From Chelativorans sp. Marseille-P2723 (lineage in GTDB: Bacteria; Pseudomonadota; Alphaproteobacteria; Rhizobiales; Rhizobiaceae): a DNA stretch of 64,000 nt. The DNA lies in the NCBI RefSeq assembly GCF_902809845.1, contig NZ_CADDWI010000013.1, positions 744,001-808,000 of the forward strand, in the 5' to 3' direction. Position 1 is the stretch's first letter; each line of letters starts with the position of its first letter. Of the stretch, positions 54,385 to 62,898 are shown in pieces. Position numbers and translations under genes: made by a program. Under the pieces are notes generated by a model. It saw only the letters and a program-made list of their open reading frames with translations. It ran no database searches and had not been told where the DNA came from.

Positions 54385-55581
54385 TCATTTGCGGCCGGGC
54401 GTGCTGGCTCGCTGGAGAAGCGGAAGGCTTGCCCGTTCCCTGTAAAGCGCAGGTATCGCAAGAGATGCGACGGCGCAAAGGGCAATGGCGGTCTTGGTCC
54501 ATTCGTTGAAAGGTCCGAAATGATACTCAAAACCCTTCAAAAGGTAGATCACGATCACGTGCCAGGCATAGACCTGAAGTGAATGACGGCCAATGAGCCG
54601 CAGGAAGGACAGGCTGAAGATGCCGCGAATGCCGTTGCCGAGCCTTCGCACGAACCTGTTTTCCGCCTCAGGCCCCGCGATGACCATCCAGGTGACCAGA
54701 TAGCCCGTGGCCAGGAAGTTCACCAGATAGATAAAGCTGAACCGCACGCGGTTGTCCAGATTCCTGAAGGGCTTCGACATCTCCTCAGGCATGACGCCGA
54801 AAGTGAAGCTCAGGCGTATCGCCATGAACATAAGGACGAGGGTAAGGGCCGCCCAGGCAAGCGCTGTGCTTTTAGGCGTGAACACCTTCTTCCAGTCGAT
54901 CTGCCGGGTTGCGGTGAGCGAGCCGAGGACGAGGCCGGACATGAAGACGATCTGCCACGCAAAGACGTTGAAGGCGGTGCGCAGCATCCGCCCCTCATGG
55001 ACCAAGTCCAACACGTAGCGTGTGCTGGCGATCAGAGGATAGTGCAGGCTGAGCTGCACCGCGACCCACAGTACGACTGAGAATGCCACTACCCACATCC
55101 AGCGCCCTTTCACGCAAAGCCAGACGAGGGGCGGGGCGACCAGCATGTAGACGATGTACTGCGGCAGAATGTCCATATAGGTGGGCTGATAGATGAGCAG
55201 CAGGGAGGCAGCCGCATAATAGGGATCGTGGCCAGCCAGGTCCCATAGCCATGGTTCCCAATAGGTGGAGGAATGGGGAAGGACAAGGCCAAGCGCCATG
55301 ATCACCAGAAGGGAGCTTGCGGCATAGCGGTAGATCTCCAGCGCTCTCCTGCGGATCTTGCTGGCCCCCGCTTCGTATCCCTCCTTCAGCATCCTGCGCG
55401 CATAGACCATGCCAACGAGCAGTCCGGAGAGGAACACGAATCCTTGTGCATCCTGCACAAAGCCCAGTTCGCCATGATTAAACTTAACCAGCAGATAGCC
55501 GCCCGCGAAAGTTAAGTGGTTCAGCATCATGAAGACGAGGAAGTACCCTCGCATTCCATCCAGAATTTCAAGGCGCTGCAT
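54385..55581 (-). CDS. OpgC-domain integral membrane acyltransferase
   Basis: A 398-residue membrane protein with about ten helices matching the OpgC/acyltransferase-3-like family. The N-terminal MQRLEILDGMRGYFLVFMML is typical of these proteins (first helix with R-D-x-R-G-like motif). HGELGFVQDAQGFVFLSGLL and PTYMDILPQYIVYMLVAPPL follow. OpgC adds succinyl groups to periplasmic glucans in known cases; the substrate here is inferred from the family. ATG 55581 after GGGAGACC is preferred to the upstream frame start at 55638. It is monocistronic on the minus strand. Confidence 0.88.
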   Translation of the reverse strand: MQRLEILDGMRGYFLVFMMLNHLTFAGGYLLVKFNHGELGFVQDAQGFVFLSGLLVGMVYARRMLKEGYEAGASKIRRRALEIYRYAASSLLVIMALGLVLPHSSTYWEPWLWDLAGHDPYYAAASLLLIYQPTYMDILPQYIVYMLVAPPLVWLCVKGRWMWVVAFSVVLWVAVQLSLHYPLIASTRYVLDLVHEGRMLRTAFNVFAWQIVFMSGLVLGSLTATRQIDWKKVFTPKSTALAWAALTLVLMFMAIRLSFTFGVMPEEMSKPFRNLDNRVRFSFIYLVNFLATGYLVTWMVIAGPEAENRFVRRLGNGIRGIFSLSFLRLIGRHSLQVYAWHVIVIYLLKGFEYHFGPFNEWTKTAIALCAVASLAIPALYRERASLPLLQRASTPGRK

Positions 55582-55967
55582 GGTCTCCCACAGTGCTGAC
55601 GTACGGCATCGGCCTGGAAGCACGATGTGCAGGTTCAAGGTTTAAGGGCCTTTGTGGCATCCGAAAGGACGCAAGGCGCTGTCGTTGCGGGAGGACCTAG
55701 CATGGCAGACCGCTTTGGCAGCATCACAATCTGTTCGATCCATTTGCATGCCGTCAAGCGACCGGAGGTCCCGCGGCCACGTCCATTAGCCACGCTCTTC
55801 TCGCAACGGCTGCTTCGGGCGGCGGAAACGGGCAGAATCACGCCTTTAGCCACAAAAGGATACTGAAATGAACCCAGCGTTTGTTCCCCGCAAATTCGGG
55901 ATGTAGCCTGCTTCTCTCTGGAGCTGCCATACGTGGCAGCGATGGCTGCCTGATGATGATAGACCGC
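55582..55967. other. Intergenic region between ftsH and the OpgC gene
   Basis: About 390 bases. A plus-strand 79-codon frame (55627-55866) has no known content or clear ribosome-binding site. GCTGCC/GGCAGC (55923-55940, 6-base loop) is a small hairpin just past the ftsH stop, without a T-tract. Confidence 0.4.
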
Positions 55968-58013
55968 TCAGGATCGTCCGCGGCTGCGCACTTCTGCCAT
56001 TTGCGTCGCTGATGCTCTCGCCCCTGGCGGTATCGCGCCGGCAGCACGTACCGGGCTATCCGGCAATGGCGGTGCAGGAGGCAGGCCTGTTGCCGAGAGT
56101 ATCTCCTGCTCGTCCAAAGATTCGTGCTTCAGAAGAGCTGCCACGAGCGCGTCAAGCTCATCGCGATGCTTTTTAAGAAGCTGCTTTGCCTCTTCGTGAC
56201 ATTCATGGATGATGCGCGCCACTTCTGAATCGATTAACCGAGCGGTCTCCTCGCTATAAGGCTTTTCGCTCATGAAGCCGGAGCCTCCCGCAGACCCCAC
56301 CCACCTGTTTTCGCGAGGTGCGAGCTGCACCATGCCAAGCTTGTCGCTCATGCCCCAACGGGAGACCATCTGCCGCGCCAGCCCCGTGGCTTGCTCGATG
56401 TCATTCTCCGCACCGGTGGTGCGGCTTTCATAAACAATTTCTTCCGCAGCCCTGCCGCCCAATATTCCGATGATCTTTGCGCGCAAATATGCTTCGGGAT
56501 AATTGTAGCGATCCGTCAGCGGCCGTTGATAGGTGACGCCCAGCGCCTGTCCGCGGGGAACGATCGTGACGCGGTGAACGGGATCTGCGCCCGGCACAAC
56601 AAGGCCAAGAATTGCATGTCCGCCCTCGTGATAAGCAACCCGCTCCTTGTCTTCGTCGCTCAGGATGATCGGGCGCTCGGGGCCGAGGACGATCTTTTCG
56701 AGGGCGTCCAGAAAGTCCTTGTGGTGAACCTTGTCCTGGTCGCGCCGCGCAGCAAGAAGCGCCGCTTCATTGACAAGGTTCCTGATGTCGGCTCCGGACA
56801 GCCCAGGCGTCGCCTGGGCGATTTCGCCAAGGTCCACGTCTTCGGCAAGCGGCACCTTGCGCGTGTGAACCTTGAAGATCGCTTCCCTGCCGTTCTTGTC
56901 AGGCAGGTTCAACACAACCCGGCGATCAAAACGGCCTGGCCTTAGCAGCGCCCTGTCCAGAACGTCCGGCTGATTGGTGGCGGCCAGAACGATGATGCCT
57001 TCGCGGCTGGAGAAGCCGTCCATCTCCGACAGGATCTGGTTGAGCGTCTGCTCCTGCTCGCTTGCCCCTCCGATCACCGCCTGGCCGCGGGCGCGGCCGA
57101 TGGAATCGATCTCGTCAATGAAGATGATGGCCGGCGCGTGCTTGCGCGCTTCCTGGAAAAGATCCCGCACGCGCGAAGCTCCTACGCCGACGATCATCTC
57201 CACAAATTCCGATCCGCTCATGGAGAAGAAGGGAACGCCGGCCTCTCCCGCGACCGCGCGAGCCAGCAATGTCTTTCCGGTTCCCGGCGGTCCGACAAGC
57301 AACACACCCTTGGGAGCCGTTCCCCCGAGCCGAGTGTATTTCGCCGGGTTGTTGAGAAAATCGACGATCTCTACCAGTTCGTTTTCGGCTTCATCTATGC
57401 CGGCGACATCGTCGAACGTCACCTTGGTTTCCGTTTCCTTGTCGAAGCGCCTGGCCTTGCTTTTGCCGATATTTCCGAGACCACCCAGCATGCCGCCGCC
57501 CTGCTTGGCCGCACGCCGGAAGAGCCAGACATAAAGGCCGATGATGACGAGTGCCGGCCCGAAGGCATAAAGCAGTGTCAGCAGCGGGCTCGTACCGGTC
57601 TGTATCGGCGTTGCCCTGATATCGACCCCGCGTTCGATAAGCTCTGTCTCCAGGCCTGGGTCGACGAATAGGGGTAGAATGGTCGTAAAATCCACGACCT
57701 TGCGGGTCTGAGGATCGCGCAGTCCCTCGCGTGCTGGCGGCGTCCAGTCGATGGCCGTCTTGAACCTGCCTTCGATTGTTTCGCCCTGAGTATGGATCGC
57801 CTCGACATTGTTCCTGGCCAGTTCCGACCTGAACAGGGTGTAGGAAATGGGCGATGGCTCTTCCTCTTGGGGAAAAAGCATGGTTACCAGAAGATAATTC
57901 ACCAGAAGCAGGAGGAGGAAGCCCGCCCAGGTTCGCCACGGCGGAATTGTCGGTTTCCCCGCTTTACCTGTTGGTTCAGGCTTCTTGGCGGACTTTCCAT
58001 TCTTCCCTGCCAC
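55968..58013 (-). CDS. ftsH: ATP-dependent zinc metalloprotease FtsH
   Basis: A 681-residue AAA+ membrane protease. The cytoplasmic N-terminal tail is lysine-rich. TM1 is about [20 protein letters not shown] and TM2 lies near residues 145-170. The AAA domain has [20 protein letters not shown] (Walker A), [15 protein letters not shown] (Walker B) and the arginine-finger region [12 protein letters not shown]. The zinc site is HEGGH (about residue 465), with the third ligand in [12 protein letters not shown]. The start is GTG 58013 after AGGAAG. The long lysine-proline N-terminus and the C-terminal alanine-proline tail differ from housekeeping FtsH, so this may be a second copy (inference). Confidence 0.95.
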   Translation of the reverse strand: MAGKNGKSAKKPEPTGKAGKPTIPPWRTWAGFLLLLLVNYLLVTMLFPQEEEPSPISYTLFRSELARNNVEAIHTQGETIEGRFKTAIDWTPPAREGLRDPQTRKVVDFTTILPLFVDPGLETELIERGVDIRATPIQTGTSPLLTLLYAFGPALVIIGLYVWLFRRAAKQGGGMLGGLGNIGKSKARRFDKETETKVTFDDVAGIDEAENELVEIVDFLNNPAKYTRLGGTAPKGVLLVGPPGTGKTLLARAVAGEAGVPFFSMSGSEFVEMIVGVGASRVRDLFQEARKHAPAIIFIDEIDSIGRARGQAVIGGASEQEQTLNQILSEMDGFSSREGIIVLAATNQPDVLDRALLRPGRFDRRVVLNLPDKNGREAIFKVHTRKVPLAEDVDLGEIAQATPGLSGADIRNLVNEAALLAARRDQDKVHHKDFLDALEKIVLGPERPIILSDEDKERVAYHEGGHAILGLVVPGADPVHRVTIVPRGQALGVTYQRPLTDRYNYPEAYLRAKIIGILGGRAAEEIVYESRTTGAENDIEQATGLARQMVSRWGMSDKLGMVQLAPRENRWVGSAGGSGFMSEKPYSEETARLIDSEVARIIHECHEEAKQLLKKHRDELDALVAALLKHESLDEQEILSATGLPPAPPLPDSPVRAAGAIPPGARASATQMAEVRSRGRS

Positions 58014-58336
58014 GACAATCTTCCTATGCGCTTATGTACTTAATGATTAAAGCTAGCGCGCCGATAGCGCAGATCATCCCCCACCAATCGGTCGCCGGCT
58101 TCAGGAATGAGGATCATTGCTCAATGGCGTAGTTCCTATTTCGCCAGAACCGCGGAGTACTACGCATTTGCGTGGCTGAGCAGACTACTCACCAAGGCAA
58201 CTGCCACTTGCTTAAGCCGATAAATGTTGTCGGCACCTTGGCGGACTGCGTTGCTGCTCTATCCTTATTGATGAGAACAAGCCGGCTTAAGAACGCGGCA
58301 TTTTCAAATCCCGCCACAACCTGAACGGGTGCACAG
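58014..58336. other. Intergenic region upstream of ftsH
   Basis: About 320 bases between ftsH and the small membrane protein gene. Short frames overlap without support. A heat-shock-type promoter for ftsH would be expected here, but I could not identify one with confidence. Confidence 0.3.
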
Positions 58337-58525
58337 GTGAAGAAAATCGGTCGCTATATCCTCTGGGTTTTTCTGGAGCCAGGCGATTGGGTTTCCGATA
58401 AGCTCGGTGTTACGACGGACCAGAATCGCGATCTCGTCCGCATGCTCGTCAACTCGCTTTTCTGGATTATAGTTGTCGTCATCGGCCTGGCGATATGGAC
58501 GTCCAACCTGCCATTGTATCAGTGA
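58337..58525 (+). CDS. Small single-pass membrane protein
   Basis: A 62-residue protein starting at GTG 58337. A basic N-terminus and a WVFLEPGDWVSDKLG segment precede one hydrophobic helix (NSLFWIIVVVIGLAIWTSNL). I do not recognise a family. It sits divergently upstream of ftsH. The short length, simple topology and position beside a membrane protease suggest a small membrane regulator or structural protein, but this is only inference. Confidence 0.6.
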   Translation: MKKIGRYILWVFLEPGDWVSDKLGVTTDQNRDLVRMLVNSLFWIIVVVIGLAIWTSNLPLYQ

Positions 58526-58697
58526 TTCCCTAATACATCTGCCTTCATGGCACGGCCGACAAGAGCCTCCGGCCGAAGGATGAAGCTGTTGAAAGGAATC
58601 TGTCCGAGGCGACTCTCAACTCTTTAAAAGAATGCGGCGAGCTCTTGCATTAGCTTGCTTGCTGAATTTCTTCATCTTTCTTGAAAAGCGTTGCAAT

Positions 58698-59855
58698 TCA
58701 ACCTTCGCTCTTTTTAAGAACCTCCGAATTATGCTCGCCGAATTTAGGAGGCTTTCTACGATAGGAGGCTGGCGTCCTGGACAATTTGATCGGAGATGCA
58801 GTACCCCGGTACTCACCAATCTCTACGAGCATCTCGCGATGACTCGTGTGAGGATGGTCGACCACATTGTCGATCGACAGAACCGGCCCGCAGGGAACAC
58901 CTGAACGGATCAGCTTCTCCGCCAACTGGTTTGTGTGCCATTTCGACAATAGTCGTTCGAGGTCTCGCCTCAGCGCCTCACGATTGACATTCCGGTCGCC
59001 ATTGGTCCGGTACTCTGGTCGTGTGGCCAATTCCGGAACTCCAAGAAGATCGCACATCCTGGAAAATTGCCCTTCATTGCCGACTGCCAGGAATATTTCT
59101 CCGTCTGCGGTTGCGAAGCTGTCATAGGGCGAGATATTTGGGTGAGCGTTGCCCGAGCGGGTCGGAACCTTTCCGGACATGAAGTAATTCGCAAGATGAG
59201 GGTGAAGAAGCGAGATACCGCAGTCATAAAGTGTGATATCGACAAACTGTCCCTTCCCGCTGCGCTCTCGTTCGTGAAGTGCCAGCAGGATACCGACGGC
59301 GGCGTTGAGGCCACTTACTAAATCGACCACTGGGACTCCAACTCGTGTTGGCCGGCCCCCGAGGTCTCCGTTGACGCTCATCAATCCAACCATTGCCTGT
59401 ACTGCGGCATCATAGCCGGGCAGACCACCCATTGGGCCGTCTTCGCCGAAACCCGAGACGCGGCAGTGAATAAGCCGAGGAAATCGCGCTTGTATGGCAT
59501 CCTTGGTAAGGCCCCAACCTTCTAAGGTCCCGGGTTTAAAATTCTCAAGAAGCACATCAGCCGTTTCGAGGAGGGTGCATAGCATTTCCCTCTGTGGCGC
59601 TTCTTTGAGATTCAGAACAATGCCACGCTTGTTACGATTTACTCCTTGAAAATAGGAGGCATTTCCGTCCTGGAACGGTGGTCCCCAAGCTCTTGTTTCG
59701 TCACCTTGCGGTGGTTCGACTTTGATAACGTCGGCACCATGGTCCGCCAAAATCTGAGAACAATACGGTCCGCCGAGTACGCGGCTGAGGTCGATGACCT
59801 TCAATCCGGCGAGTGAGCCAGTCTCCGCGTGCGCGTCGTCTTCACGTCGCGACAT
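58698..59855 (-). CDS. Class III CoA-transferase (CaiB/BaiF family)
   Basis: A 385-residue family III CoA-transferase. LAGLKVIDLSRVLGGPYCSQ at the N-terminus is followed by DHGADVIKVEPPQGDETRAW. The active-site aspartate is in GLPGYDAAVQAMVGLMSVNG (about residue 152). HPHTSHREMLVEIG near the C-terminus is typical. ATG 59855 is chosen after GGTGGAG; it overlaps the upstream ThDP gene by 14 bases. It is the last gene of a minus-strand operon with a ThDP enzyme and an acyl-CoA dehydrogenase. It is a different enzyme from the CaiB-type protein at 20688 and shares only general family features. Confidence 0.92.
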   Translation of the reverse strand: MSRREDDAHAETGSLAGLKVIDLSRVLGGPYCSQILADHGADVIKVEPPQGDETRAWGPPFQDGNASYFQGVNRNKRGIVLNLKEAPQREMLCTLLETADVLLENFKPGTLEGWGLTKDAIQARFPRLIHCRVSGFGEDGPMGGLPGYDAAVQAMVGLMSVNGDLGGRPTRVGVPVVDLVSGLNAAVGILLALHERERSGKGQFVDITLYDCGISLLHPHLANYFMSGKVPTRSGNAHPNISPYDSFATADGEIFLAVGNEGQFSRMCDLLGVPELATRPEYRTNGDRNVNREALRRDLERLLSKWHTNQLAEKLIRSGVPCGPVLSIDNVVDHPHTSHREMLVEIGEYRGTASPIKLSRTPASYRRKPPKFGEHNSEVLKKSEG

Positions 59856-61515
59856 CGATCGACTCCACCTTTGGTCCGTAGGGATAGTAAGGGGGGTGGT
59901 CCCCAATCTTGGTCATATCAACCTCGATCATGGTGACGCCCTTCACCGCAGCGGCTTCAGCAACCGCCCTGCCAAAATCATCGACCTTCTCTACCCGCCA
60001 GTATGGAATGTCAGAAATGCGCGCAAGATCTTCAAGATTTGGCCCATCCAGCACATCAAAACGCCTTCGGCCGCCGGCATTCTTGTCTTGGATGTGGCGG
60101 ATAACGCCGTAACCACGATCATTCATGATCAAAATGACCATATCCAATCGTTCCTGAGTCGCGGTGTACAACTCTCCAAGATTCAGGAAAAAGCCGCCAT
60201 CGCCAGTCATGACAAACGTTTTACGGCCATCCGCAGCGAGCGCTGCTCCGATGCCGAGGGAAAGCCCTTGCCCTATCCCTGCTCCAATAGGATAGATGTT
60301 TTGCCGACTATCTCTTAAGGGAAGTAGCTTATTGCCCCAGGTGCTGTTGTTGATAGTGATGTCACGTGCCCAGATCGCATCTTCAGGCATTACCGCAGCC
60401 AACTGATCCGCAAAACTGGCGTAAGGGCCCAACGAGTTCTTGAACGCTTTACGGGTACGCTCCTTCAATTCGCGGAATTCGGCAACGTATTGCGGGGACG
60501 GGCGGCGTTGTCCTTCGACCCTCTTCAACAGCTCTGACAATACCAGCGCAGCATCACCAACGACAAAGCTCGTATTGGGATAGGTCCGGCCGTTCGCAGA
60601 AGGATCAAGATCGATCTGTATCAGGTTTTTCGGCAGCGGAACGGTAAAATCAGCGGTCTCGTGACCTCTGAGGCGAGAGCCGGCAACGATCATCAGATCC
60701 ACAGTCTGATAAAATTCTTCTACGGGAACGAGACCTGCACCATTCAGAGAGCCGAGATTCATCGGATGCTCTTCGGGGACGACGCCGCGACCTGCCCAAC
60801 TCGTGACCATCCCAACACCAAGCTCAAGTAACTTTAGTGCCGGCTCACGTGCTCCTATAGCTCCGCGACCTAGCCACAGCATTGGCCGCTTGGACTTTAT
60901 CAACTGTTCGGCAAGTGCATCGATGTCTTCGGACAGTGGCGCAAGAACAGGTTGCACAGGTCCCCGATAGCGGTCGAGATCAGCCGGCCGTTGGACCGCC
61001 GCTCTCTGGATATCAGTCGGCACCTCAATGGATACCGGGCCGCGCGGGAACGTCAGTGCATCCGCAGCGGCGCGTTGCAAGATTGCGAAAGCCTCTGTTG
61101 CATTGCGAATGCGATAGGCCGACTTGCCCGACGCTGCCAACATTCCAAGTTGATCCGGCACATCATGAACGCCGCCCATTCCACGGTCGATGTATTTGGT
61201 CGAAGTCTGACCAGTGAAATGCAGCAGGGGGGAACTGGCAAATCGAGCTTCTACCAAACCAGCAACGGAATTCGCAGCTCCCGGGCCAGTACTGGAAAAG
61301 AGAACACCAACTTGTCCGCTAGCTCTTGCGTAGCCGTCTGCCATATGGCTTGCGCCGAGTTCTCCGCGTGCCATCACGAAGCGGATACGATTGCGCATCG
61401 AAATTGCGTCGAGCATGGGAATATTGTGGACTGACACAATCCCAAATGCGGTATCGACGCCTAATCGTTCGAGAAATTCGGCGATTAGATCGCTAACATT
61501 ATACTGATCGGACAT
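59842..61515 (-). CDS. ThDP-dependent enzyme, acetolactate synthase-like
   Basis: A 557-residue thiamine diphosphate enzyme. The catalytic-type glutamate is in ARGELGASHMADGYARASGQ (near residue 52). The central domain has KRPMLWLGRGAIGAREPALK. The ThDP motif is MTGDGGFFLNLGELYTATQE followed by LIMNDRGYGV. It is about 25 residues shorter than the ThDP enzyme at 16437 and is a separate subgroup. With a CoA-transferase and an acyl-CoA dehydrogenase it may act on a 2-oxo acid or acyl-CoA formed from the product of the nearby aminotransferase (inference). It is not close to oxalyl-CoA decarboxylase by motif. Confidence 0.9.
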   Translation of the reverse strand: MSDQYNVSDLIAEFLERLGVDTAFGIVSVHNIPMLDAISMRNRIRFVMARGELGASHMADGYARASGQVGVLFSSTGPGAANSVAGLVEARFASSPLLHFTGQTSTKYIDRGMGGVHDVPDQLGMLAASGKSAYRIRNATEAFAILQRAAADALTFPRGPVSIEVPTDIQRAAVQRPADLDRYRGPVQPVLAPLSEDIDALAEQLIKSKRPMLWLGRGAIGAREPALKLLELGVGMVTSWAGRGVVPEEHPMNLGSLNGAGLVPVEEFYQTVDLMIVAGSRLRGHETADFTVPLPKNLIQIDLDPSANGRTYPNTSFVVGDAALVLSELLKRVEGQRRPSPQYVAEFRELKERTRKAFKNSLGPYASFADQLAAVMPEDAIWARDITINNSTWGNKLLPLRDSRQNIYPIGAGIGQGLSLGIGAALAADGRKTFVMTGDGGFFLNLGELYTATQERLDMVILIMNDRGYGVIRHIQDKNAGGRRRFDVLDGPNLEDLARISDIPYWRVEKVDDFGRAVAEAAAVKGVTMIEVDMTKIGDHPPYYPYGPKVESIDVAT

Positions 61516-61542
61516 TTTTCCTCCCGGACATCAAATTGCGCT

Positions 61543-62703
61543 TCAGTAACTCTTAGGGAGCCCGAGTGCTTTCTCAGCGATGAAATTCATGATCATCTGA
61601 GGACTGACAGGCGCAATCCTTGGAATGAAACATTCACGCAGATAGCGTTCTACGTGGTATTCGGCAGAGTAGCCCATTCCCCCATGGGTCTGAATGGCTG
61701 TTTCGCAAGCTGCAAAGGCAGCCTCCGCTGCTAAGAACTTCGCGGTATTCGCTTCAATACCGCAATCCTGGCCTGCATCGTAGAGCGCCGCCGCTTTCAT
61801 CACCATCAGGTTAGCTGCTTCAAGATTCATCCAGGCTCGGGCGAGGGGATGCTGAATACCCTGGTTCTGCCCGATAGGCCGGCCAAAGACAACGCGATCG
61901 CGCGCATACTCAGATGCCTTGCGAATTGCCGCCATACCAAGACCGACTGCCTCTGCAGCAATCAGGATCCGTTCTGGATTCAGGCCGTGCAGAATGATCT
62001 TGAATCCAGCTCCTTCTTCGCCGATCCGATCTGCCACAGGCACGCGCAATCCATCGAAGAAAAGCATGTTTGAGTCGACACAATGACGGCCCATTTTTGG
62101 GATCGCACGTACTTCGACTTTGGAGCGGTCCAGAGCGGTGTAAAAAAGGGTGAGGCCGGCGGTCTTCTTCTTAACCTCGTCCAGCGGAGTTGTTCGGGCG
62201 AGAATGAGAGCACGATCAGCCACTTGTGCGGTGGAGATCCAGATCTTCTGACCTGTAATCACATAGTGCTCGCCGTCCCTTTCGGCCTTTGTCTTCAGCT
62301 CGGTGGTATTGAGCCCCGCATCCGGTTCTGTAACCGCGAAGCAGGCTTTCTCTTCTCCCCTGATCAGGGGAGGAAGCATTCGAGCCTTTTGTTCCTCTGT
62401 CCCGAATACGACAACTGGCTGTAACCCGAAGATGTTCATGTGGACCGACGATGCGCCACTCATCCCGGCACCCGATTCTGAAATGGTCCGCATCAATATT
62501 GCGGCCTCAGAAATTCCAAGCCCGGCGCCACCAAATTCCTCTGGCATAGCGACGCCGAGTAGCCCTGCATCAGCGATTGCTCGATGGAAATCGTGAGGGA
62601 ACTCACCAGTCTCATCGCGCTTAAGCCAGTAACTATCATCAAATCGCGCACAAACGTTCCTTGCGAGATCCAGGATTTCGTTCTGATTTTCAGAAAACTG
62701 CAC
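61543..62703 (-). CDS. Acyl-CoA dehydrogenase
   Basis: A 386-residue dehydrogenase of normal length. ADAGLLGVAMPEEFGGAGLG is at the N-terminal domain. CFAVTEPDAGLNTTELKTKA and YVITGQKIWISTAQVADRAL form the flavin-side motifs. RVVFGRPIGQNQGIQHPLAR and QTHGGMGYSAEYHVERYLRE are in the C-terminal domain. The end reads CFIPRIAPVSPQMIMNFIAE, unlike the usual Y-E-G-T-x-x-I-Q. The catalytic base cannot be placed with certainty. It is the first gene of the minus-strand operon with the ThDP enzyme, 27 bases before it. An AT-rich leader lies upstream. Confidence 0.92.
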   Translation of the reverse strand: MQFSENQNEILDLARNVCARFDDSYWLKRDETGEFPHDFHRAIADAGLLGVAMPEEFGGAGLGISEAAILMRTISESGAGMSGASSVHMNIFGLQPVVVFGTEEQKARMLPPLIRGEEKACFAVTEPDAGLNTTELKTKAERDGEHYVITGQKIWISTAQVADRALILARTTPLDEVKKKTAGLTLFYTALDRSKVEVRAIPKMGRHCVDSNMLFFDGLRVPVADRIGEEGAGFKIILHGLNPERILIAAEAVGLGMAAIRKASEYARDRVVFGRPIGQNQGIQHPLARAWMNLEAANLMVMKAAALYDAGQDCGIEANTAKFLAAEAAFAACETAIQTHGGMGYSAEYHVERYLRECFIPRIAPVSPQMIMNFIAEKALGLPKSY

Positions 62704-62898
62704 GGTTACTGCTCCCCGATCACGGATACCATAGAATCTGCAAACATGTAGGCTGTACGCTTGATAATATTGATATAGTTTCCCATTAATATGTATTGAA
62801 AAAGCAGGGCGTGTATTCCGGCGCTATAATGTTGTTAAAATATTTTGTCACTTATTCACTCTGTAACGTCTAGTCGTCCTGCATGACATTGCTTGATT
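62704..62898. other. AT-rich leader region between aminotransferase and dehydrogenase genes
   Basis: About 195 bases, clearly AT-rich compared with the rest of the window, including a perfect AAAATATTTT. On the minus strand TTCAAT and TATATC are separated by 17 bases near 62770-62800 and could form a promoter for the dehydrogenase operon. No hairpin terminator was found for the aminotransferase. Confidence 0.4.

Noticed and set aside
54583-55080. A 165-codon plus-strand frame
   Set aside because: Antisense to the OpgC-type membrane protein; the translation is charged and motif-free.
59842-61515. Oxalyl-CoA decarboxylase paired with formyl-CoA transferase
   Set aside because: The CoA-transferase neighbour suggests it, but the N-terminal and central motifs do not resemble oxalyl-CoA decarboxylase as I know it.
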